Assembly (NCBI GenBank): GCA_020636005.1
Contig: JACJYR010000003.1
Coordinates: 62,001 to 126,000 of the forward strand
DNA: 64,000 nt
DNA from: Lewinellaceae bacterium
GTDB lineage: Bacteria > Bacteroidota > Bacteroidia > Chitinophagales > Saprospiraceae
Direction of reading: 5' to 3'
Under the pieces are notes generated by a model. It ran no database searches and had not been told where the DNA came from. It saw only the letters and a program-made list of their open reading frames with translations. Below are positions 58,902-64,000 of this stretch, one piece after another (position 1 is the first letter of the stretch; each line of letters begins with the position of its first letter). The translations under genes were made by a program, and so were the position numbers.

Positions 58902-58968
58902 AGTGATTAAAGTCACTTTCCTGCCTGACCTATATCATCTGATGGGTTTCCTTCCGAACGAATCTTTG
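58902..58968 (+). promoter_or_regulatory. Crp/Fnr-type box and -7 region of the nos operon
   Basis: AGTGATTAAAGTCACT at 58902-58917 has perfectly inverted 5-bp half-sites and the core TGATTAAAGTCA, very close to the core upstream of usp 3 (TGATGAAAGTCA on the minus strand). AATCTTTG at 58961-58968 is one base from the -7 consensus. Transcription near 58975 would put the box centre at about -65. Confidence 0.65.
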
Positions 58969-59037
58969 CCCCATAAAAAAGGATAAAAGCATCCGAATTT
59001 AGAAAGGGTGGTTTTTCCGTAAACCAAAAGTAAAATC

Positions 59038-59508
59038 ATGAAATCTTTTGCAGTTAACCTCTTCGCATTGCTCCTGTTCTTCGCTGCTGCCGGGTGCGGT
59101 GGTGACAGCTCCACTGCTGCCAATGATAGCAGCAAACCCAAACCTAAATCCATGGTGGCCGATGAACCCGACCCGATGGAAAACAAAGGCATTGGCCCCA
59201 TCACCTCCGTGACGCTTGGCGCCACTGTGGATGCTGCCATGGCAGAGGAAGGCAGGAAGGTCTATGAAAAAATGTGTACCGCCTGCCACAAGCCCACCGA
59301 GAAATTCATCGGCCCGGCACCCATTGGGGTTCTCGACCGCCGCTCCCCGGAATGGATCATGAACATGATCCTCAACCCGGAACAAATGGTGAAGGAAGAC
59401 CCCATCGCAAAGAAACTCCTCATGGAATTCAACGGCTCGCCCATGGCCAACCAACACCTCACCGAGCAGGAGGCCAGGGCCGTGCTCGAATATTTCAGAA
59501 CACTTTGA
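59038..59508 (+). CDS. Lipoprotein c-type cytochrome of the nos operon
   Basis: 156 residues. The signal ends in a lipobox (LLFFAAAGC, Cys20), followed by a Ser/Lys-rich linker, so it is a lipid-anchored periplasmic protein. One heme c site, CTACH, is at residues 80-84; Met136 (FNGSPMANQH) is the likely sixth ligand. The fold is a short class I cytochrome c (EGRKVYEKMCTACHKPTEKF, PEWIMNMILNPEQMVKED, EQEARAVLEYFRTL). A monoheme cytochrome directly before nosZ is typical for clade II nos clusters of Bacteroidota, where it is the likely electron donor to the CuA site of NosZ. First gene after the Crp/Fnr-type box. Confidence 0.92.
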   Translation: MKSFAVNLFALLLFFAAAGCGGDSSTAANDSSKPKPKSMVADEPDPMENKGIGPITSVTLGATVDAAMAEEGRKVYEKMCTACHKPTEKFIGPAPIGVLDRRSPEWIMNMILNPEQMVKEDPIAKKLLMEFNGSPMANQHLTEQEARAVLEYFRTL

Positions 59509-59512
59509 ATTT

Positions 59513-59580
59513 AATGGTGAATGATTAATGGTGAATCATACGCTATTAACCATTAATCATTCACCATTCACCATTAATTA
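59513..59580 (+). repeat. Inverted repeat bridging nos cytochrome and nosZ
   Basis: AATGGTGAATGATTAATG begins 4 bp after the cytochrome stop (59513-59530). Its exact complement CATTAATCATTCACCATT lies at 59551-59568 and is followed by another CACCATT unit. In mRNA this is an 18-bp hairpin, and its downstream arm is a G-free leader ending just before the nosZ ATG. The same 18-mer also stands at 28390-28407, right after another stop codon. Confidence 0.85.
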
Positions 59581-59585
59581 AGATT

Positions 59586-61580
59586 ATGAAAAACTTACCA
59601 AGTCCATTCCATTTCCTCCTTGCAGCCGGATTGACCTTTGCCTTCGTGGCATTCTCCGGTTGCGGGCAAACGGGCCAGCAAGGCTCTGCAGGTGGCGGCG
59701 CTCTGAGCAGCGATGTTGCTTCCAAAGTATATGTTGCCCCTGGCAAATACGATGAATTTTATGCTTTTGTATCTGGCGGTTTCAGCGGCCAATTGGCCGT
59801 TTATGGGTTGCCTTCCGGCAGGCTGTTCAGGGTTATCCCCGTGTTTGCCGTTGACCCTGAAAAAGGGTATGGTTACAACGAAGAAACCAAGCCATTGCTG
59901 AATACAACGCATGGTTTTGTACCCTGGGACGACGCCCACCACCCGGAACTTTCGCAAACAAATGGCGAGACAGATGGCCGTTGGATTTTCATCAATGGCA
60001 ACAATACGCCGAGGGTGGCTCGTATTGACTTAAGCGTTTTTGAAACTGTCGAAACCATCGAACTGCCCAACAGCGGGGGCAACCATAGCTCGCCTTTTAC
60101 CACTGAAAACACGGACTATGTGGTGGCAGGCACCCGTTTCAGTGTGCCCATCCCGCAGACGGACATGCGCATTTCGGAATACGCCGGCAAGTTCAAGGGC
60201 GCTTTGTCTTTTATCAAAGTGGACAAAGAAACGGGCAAAATGTCCGTCGCCTTTCAGGTGCTGATGCCCGGCTTCGACTATGACCTTGCCCACGCAGGGA
60301 AGAATAAGTCGAACGGCTGGATGTTTTTCACCTCCTACAACACAGAAGAAAAGAACTCTTTGCTGGAGGTGAACGCTTCTCAAAACGACAAGGACTTCAT
60401 CGCCGCCGTCAACTGGAAAAAAGCGGAAGAATACCTGGCCCAGGGCAAGGCCAAGGATTTTCCGGCCAACTACGTCCACAACTATTATGACGAAAGCACC
60501 CAAATGGCCACATCCGAAACCATTAAGTCCGTGAAGGTGCTCGACCCGGCCGACTGCCCCGGCATGGTCTATTTCCTCCCAACGCCCAAGTCGCCGCACG
60601 GCGTGGACGTTGACCCAACGGGCGAGTACATTGTCGGCAACGGCAAGCTTTCCACCGATTTGACGGCTCACTCGTTCACCAAAATGCTGAAAGCCATTGA
60701 CGAGAAAAAATTCGATGGCGACAAATACGGCATCCCTGTGCTACAGTATGAGGCAGTGGTCGGCGGTGTGGTGAAAGAACCTGGCCTCGGCCCGCTCCAT
60801 ACGGAGTTTGACAACAACGGCAATGCCTACACGAGCTTCTTCATTTCATCGGAGGTGGTGAAATGGAAAGTCGGCACCTGGGAAGTGCTCGACCGCATCC
60901 CTACTTATTACTCCATCGGCCACCTGATGATACCCGGTGGCGACAGCAAGAAGCCGCAGGGCAAATACCTCGTGGCCATGAACAAAATCACCAAAGACCG
61001 CTACCTGCCCACCGGGCCTGAGCTTTGCCAGTCTGCCCAGCTATTTGATATATCGGGCGATAAAATGCAGTTGCTGCTCGACTTCCCGACCATCGGCGAG
61101 CCGCACTACGCACAGGGCATTTCTGCTGACCGGATTACCCCGCACGTGAAACAATTTTACAAGCTCAGCGAGAACCAGCACCCTTACCGCACCTTGACCG
61201 AAAAGGATGCAAAAGTGGTGCGGGAAGGCAATGTGGTGCATGTTTACATGACCACCATTCGTAGCCACTTTGCCCCCGACAATATCGAGGGTATTCGGGT
61301 GGGCGACAAGGTTTATTTCCACATCACCAACCTCGAACAGGATTTTGATGTGCCGCACGGGTTCGCAGTGCTGGGTGCCAACAACGCCGAACTGCTCATC
61401 ATGCCCGGCCAAACTGAAACACTCTCCTGGGAGCCTAAACAGGAAGGCGTGTTCCCATTCTATTGCACCGACTTCTGCTCGGCGCTCCACCAGGAAATGC
61501 AGGGATATGTGAGGGTTTCGGCGGCCAATTCCGCCACTGCTTTGAAGTGGTGGCTGGGCACGGAACCTGAAGTTCAATAA
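59586..61580 (+). CDS. nosZ: Nitrous oxide reductase NosZ, clade II (Sec type)
   Basis: 664 residues. The signal (MKNLPSPFHFLLAAGLTFAF, then VAFSGC with Cys26) is Sec-type and lipoprotein-like, with no twin arginine, which marks clade II. NosZ reduces N2O to N2 in the periplasm. The beta-propeller carries the CuZ histidines, beginning DDAHH at 115-119, further NHSS near 165 and SPHGVDVDPTG near 338. The C-terminal cupredoxin domain has the CuA site: FYCTDFCSALHQEMQGY, Cys627, Cys631, His635 and Met638. All ligands I can check are present, so it should be active. Electrons come from the cytochrome gene upstream; NosL/NosD downstream help copper delivery. A hairpin of leader repeats precedes the ATG. 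Confidence 0.97.
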   Translation: MKNLPSPFHFLLAAGLTFAFVAFSGCGQTGQQGSAGGGALSSDVASKVYVAPGKYDEFYAFVSGGFSGQLAVYGLPSGRLFRVIPVFAVDPEKGYGYNEETKPLLNTTHGFVPWDDAHHPELSQTNGETDGRWIFINGNNTPRVARIDLSVFETVETIELPNSGGNHSSPFTTENTDYVVAGTRFSVPIPQTDMRISEYAGKFKGALSFIKVDKETGKMSVAFQVLMPGFDYDLAHAGKNKSNGWMFFTSYNTEEKNSLLEVNASQNDKDFIAAVNWKKAEEYLAQGKAKDFPANYVHNYYDESTQMATSETIKSVKVLDPADCPGMVYFLPTPKSPHGVDVDPTGEYIVGNGKLSTDLTAHSFTKMLKAIDEKKFDGDKYGIPVLQYEAVVGGVVKEPGLGPLHTEFDNNGNAYTSFFISSEVVKWKVGTWEVLDRIPTYYSIGHLMIPGGDSKKPQGKYLVAMNKITKDRYLPTGPELCQSAQLFDISGDKMQLLLDFPTIGEPHYAQGISADRITPHVKQFYKLSENQHPYRTLTEKDAKVVREGNVVHVYMTTIRSHFAPDNIEGIRVGDKVYFHITNLEQDFDVPHGFAVLGANNAELLIMPGQTETLSWEPKQEGVFPFYCTDFCSALHQEMQGYVRVSAANSATALKWWLGTEPEVQ

Positions 61581-61608
61581 TGGGTAAATTGTGTGTTTAA
61601 GTATTTAT

Positions 61609-61762
61609 GTGTTTAGGTGTTTTTGAGGAGTGGGCAGTTAAACATATCCTGCAATGGGAATGGAAAAAGCAGCGCTTTGCGTCCTTGTGGCTGTGCCCGA
61701 AAAATCATGGTTAACCGCACACTCTCTAAAACACCTAAACACCCAAACACCCAAACACAAAA
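61609..61762 (+). repeat. Inverted and tandem leader repeats before the nos membrane gene
   Basis: GTGTTTAGGTGTTTT (61609-61623), 28 bp after nosZ, is the exact complement of AAAACACCTAAACAC (61728-61742). The latter belongs to four 8-bp units ACACCTAA, ACACCCAA, ACACCCAA, ACACAAAA (61731-61762) that end 11 nt before the ATG at 61774. No G occurs in the last 49 nt before that ATG on the coding strand. Confidence 0.85.
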
Positions 61763-61773
61763 TATTCTATCAA

Positions 61774-62424
61774 ATGAAGAATTTACCAAGAATCCTCTTC
61801 TTCCTCGCCGCCGCTTCCCTGCTCATGCTCTTTGTTTTCCCGATGTGGCAAATCACGCTGATTGCGCCGCAATACCCGCATGGCGTGACCATGTATATCT
61901 GGATAAACAAAATTACCGGCAGCGAGCCCGGCACTTTGCAAAACATCAATATCCTCAACCACTATGTGGGGATGAAATTCATCGAGCCTGATTCTTTTGC
62001 AGAGCTTAAATACTTTCCAATTATCGTCATCGTCATGTCGGCCATTGGGATGGTATTGGCCTGGATGGGCAACAAGAAGTGGTGGATAGCCTGGCTGTTG
62101 GCTGGGGTAATCCTCTGTACCCTTGGCCTTTACGATTTCTATTTGTGGGAATACGACTATGGCCACAACCTCAGCCCGACCGCACCCATAAAAGTGCCCG
62201 GTATGGCCTACCAGCCGCCGCTCATTGGCAACAAGATCCTGTTGAATTTCCTGGCCAAATCGTGGCCCTACGTTGGCGGCTGGTTCGTTGGACTGACCTT
62301 CGTTTTAGGCTTTTTGGCGGTTTTGTTTCAAAAAAAAACTCACTTGAAAAATGAAGAAGTTTTGGCTGGTGGCCGTGATGGTCTGTCTGGTAAGCGCTTG
62401 CTCTCCGACTCCCCAACCCATTGA
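61774..62424 (+). CDS. Four-helix membrane protein of the nos operon
   Basis: I start at 61774 (MKNLPRILFFLAAASLLMLF), directly after the repeat leader. 216 residues, with four membrane segments: ILFFLAAASLLMLFVFPMW, YFPIIVIVMSAIGMVLAWMG, WWIAWLLAGVILCTLGLYDF and YVGGWFVGLTFVLGFLAVLF. Periplasmic loops hold MYIWINKITGSEPGTLQNIN and YDYGHNLSPTAPIKVPGMAY. A membrane protein at this place between nosZ and nosL is usual in Bacteroidota; it may match NosB of epsilonproteobacterial clusters by position, but I cannot show homology. The last 25 residues (HLKNEEVLAGGRDGLSGKRL) overlap nosL by 74 nt. A nine-A run at 62330-62338 precedes them; with eight A the frame would stop at 62347, just before nosL, so the natural end may be there. 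Confidence 0.8.
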   Translation: MKNLPRILFFLAAASLLMLFVFPMWQITLIAPQYPHGVTMYIWINKITGSEPGTLQNINILNHYVGMKFIEPDSFAELKYFPIIVIVMSAIGMVLAWMGNKKWWIAWLLAGVILCTLGLYDFYLWEYDYGHNLSPTAPIKVPGMAYQPPLIGNKILLNFLAKSWPYVGGWFVGLTFVLGFLAVLFQKKTHLKNEEVLAGGRDGLSGKRLLSDSPTH

Positions 62425-62779
62425 ATTTGGCGAAGATGTTTGTTCTCATTGTAAAATGACCATCGTGGACAGGCAGCACGCCGCAGAATTGGTGACGAAA
62501 AAGGGCAAGGTGTTCAAGTTCGACGCTATTGAGTGTATGGTTGACTACCTGAAAGATAATGACCAACAGGAGTATGCTTTTTACCTGGTGCATGATTACA
62601 ACAACCCGGAAGATTGGCAAAATGCGCTGACAAGCCATTACCTGATTTCAAATGCCATCCCCAGCCCGATGGGGGCTTATCTTTCGGCATTTAAGGATGA
62701 GAAGCAAGCCACCAAAATGCGGGAGTCGAAAGGCGGGGAAGTTTATGATTGGGAGCATTTACGGACATTTTTGAAGTAA
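62351..62779 (+). CDS. nosL: NosL copper chaperone lipoprotein
   Basis: 142 residues. Lipoprotein signal MKKFWLVAVMVCLVSAC with Cys17. The copper-binding motif CSHCKMTI lies at residues 31-38, and the family block DRQHAAELVTKKGKVFKFDA, IECMVDYLKDN and MGAYLSAFKDEKQATKM follows. NosL delivers Cu(I) for assembly of the CuZ site of NosZ in the periplasm. It begins 4 bp past the probable true stop of the membrane gene and ends 15 bp before nosD, so translation is probably coupled. Confidence 0.96.
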   Translation: MKKFWLVAVMVCLVSACSPTPQPIEFGEDVCSHCKMTIVDRQHAAELVTKKGKVFKFDAIECMVDYLKDNDQQEYAFYLVHDYNNPEDWQNALTSHYLISNAIPSPMGAYLSAFKDEKQATKMRESKGGEVYDWEHLRTFLK

Positions 62780-62794
62780 AATTATTCACCTCAC

Positions 62795-64000
62795 ATGAAG
62801 AAGTTTATTGCCATAGCATCCATTGTTTTTTGGTCAAATTTCCTTTTGGGAAATACCCTTGAAGTGTGCCCGACCTGCACTTTTTCTACCCTTAAAAAAG
62901 CGATTGAACTTGCCCAGCCTTGCGATACGATTTTTGTAAAAAAGGGGACTTATGAAGAAGGCAACATCTTGATTGACAAAGACTTGACCTTGGTTGGTAA
63001 AAACCTGCCCATCCTTGACGGCAACGGCAACTCCGAAATCCTGACCGTCCACAATAACTTCTTTCACCTCGAAGGGTTTCTAATCCAAAACATCGGCACC
63101 AGCTACACCGAAGACCGGGCAGGCGTGCGCATGAAGGAGTGCCAAAATTTCACCCTTAAAAACAACCGCTTTCTGGATGCCTTTTTTGCCATTTACCTCG
63201 AACACTCGAAAGACGGCGTGGTGGAGGGCAACTTTGTGAAAGGCCATGCCAAGGACGAGGCCGGCTCCGGCAATGCCATCCACCTTTGGTACTGTGAAAA
63301 TATTTCCGTGCTTGGCAACCACGTTACCGGCCACCGGGACGGCATCTACCTGGAATTCGTAAACAACAGCCATATCGCTGGCAACCTGAGCGAGGGCAAC
63401 CTCCGCTATGGCCTGCACTTCATGTTTTCCAACCATGATTTTTACAGGAAAAATACCTTTCGGGACAACGGGGCGGGCGTCGCCGTGATGTACTCGAAGC
63501 AGATTGATATGCTGCAAAATGTGTTTGAAAAAAACTGGGGTGCCGCTGCTTATGGCCTGTTGCTCAAGGAGATACACGATTCAAAAATTGAGCAAAACGA
63601 GTTCCGGGAAAATACGGTGGGAATTTTCGCAGAGACCTCGAACCGGCTGAAGATCAACAGTAATCATTTCACCCAAAACGGCTGGGCGATGAAAATCTCA
63701 GGCGGCTGCCAGGAAATGGTCGTCCACCAAAACAGCTTTGTTTCAAACAGCTTCGATTTGGCCGTGCAAACCTCCGGCACAGCGAACAACTTTGACGGCA
63801 ATTTTTGGGGCGACTATGCCGGCTACGACCTCGACAAGGATGGGGTAGGGGACGTGCCCTACCGCCCGATGAAACTGTTCAGCTATGTGGTGGGGCGAAC
63901 GCCGGAAGCGATGGTGCTGCTCCGCAGCTTGTTCGTTGACATTTTGAATTTTTCCGAAAAAGTCAGCCCTGTTTTCACCCCGGAAAATGTGGTGGACAAC
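62795..64000 (+). CDS. nosD: NosD, partial (runs off the window)
   Basis: 402 codons remain open to the window edge without a stop. Signal peptide MKKFIAIASIVFWSNFLLGN, then a right-handed beta-helix of the NosD/carbohydrate-binding (CASH) type: TLKKAIELAQPCDTIFVKKG, TLVGKNLPILDGNGNSEIL, ENISVLGNHVTGHRDGIYLE, NLRYGLHFMFSNHDFYRKNT and GVAVMYSKQIDMLQNVFEKN, ending NFWGDYAGYDLDKDGVGDVP. GIYLEFVNNS and the FMFSNHD stretch are the most conserved. It works with an ABC transporter (NosFY, expected just downstream, outside the window) in maturing the copper-sulfide site of NosZ. Confidence 0.94.
   Translation, partial: MKKFIAIASIVFWSNFLLGNTLEVCPTCTFSTLKKAIELAQPCDTIFVKKGTYEEGNILIDKDLTLVGKNLPILDGNGNSEILTVHNNFFHLEGFLIQNIGTSYTEDRAGVRMKECQNFTLKNNRFLDAFFAIYLEHSKDGVVEGNFVKGHAKDEAGSGNAIHLWYCENISVLGNHVTGHRDGIYLEFVNNSHIAGNLSEGNLRYGLHFMFSNHDFYRKNTFRDNGAGVAVMYSKQIDMLQNVFEKNWGAAAYGLLLKEIHDSKIEQNEFRENTVGIFAETSNRLKINSNHFTQNGWAMKISGGCQEMVVHQNSFVSNSFDLAVQTSGTANNFDGNFWGDYAGYDLDKDGVGDVPYRPMKLFSYVVGRTPEAMVLLRSLFVDILNFSEKVSPVFTPENVVDN

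Overview
The window looks like a chromosome segment of a member of the Bacteroidota, most likely a Saprospirales or Chitinophagia type heterotroph (the placement below phylum is inference). The evidence is type IX secretion (T9SS) sorting domains of both kinds, an Oar-like TonB receptor, the bacillithiol gene bshB1, a long NusB, a DUF6089 beta-barrel protein, a clade II (Sec-type) nitrous oxide reductase, and promoters of the Bacteroidota form TTTG-N19..21-TAnnTTTG instead of sigma70 boxes.

Layout. 1-14.9 kb: surface and secreted proteins, namely a partial DUF6089 barrel protein, two T9SS type A proteins sharing a C-terminal module, a very large repeat protein with a type B (gliding-associated) C-terminus that is broken by a 2-nt frameshift, and a second type B protein. 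15-27 kb: a small His-rich membrane protein next to a TonB receptor (probable metal uptake), a trio of DUF3857/transglutaminase-like genes of which the first is a remnant, and an Oar-like TonB receptor with a promoter about 400 nt upstream and a strong terminator. 27-39 kb: aminotransferase, DUF1801, YebC, a lipoprotein, a PPC-type secreted protein, RtcB, two decayed insertion sequences, and many noncoding repeats and foldback elements. 39-55 kb: housekeeping genes bshB1, pullulanase, typA/bipA, an OmpA/TSP3 protein, nusB, a DoxX-like protein, yidD, a DUF4159 protein with rsmE, rseP, hscB, two tRNA-Leu genes and a UPF1-like helicase. 55-64 kb: an anaerobic or nitrogen-oxide module with three universal stress proteins, an Rrf2 regulator and the nos operon (cytochrome c, nosZ, membrane protein, nosL, nosD running off the end).

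How parts work together. The nos genes encode reduction of N2O to N2: NosZ is the copper enzyme, the lipoprotein cytochrome c is a likely electron donor, NosL and NosD serve copper-site maturation. Palindromes of the Crp/Fnr type (core TGAY-N4-RTCA) lie upstream of nos and of all three universal stress genes, at spacings from the predicted -7 boxes that fit class I or class II activation. This suggests one oxygen- or NO-responsive regulon whose regulator is outside the window.

The least conventional feature is noncoding. Several genes (DUF1801, rtcB, yebC, nosZ, the gene after nosZ, the aminotransferase) have almost G-free leaders built of short tandem repeats of 8, 10 or 11 nt that end at or just before the start codon, and in the nos operon the reverse complement of the repeat sits just after the preceding stop codon. 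One insertion sequence has landed inside such a leader, in front of rtcB. Two unrelated insertion sequences and one foldback element also share a boxA-like motif in their terminal repeats.
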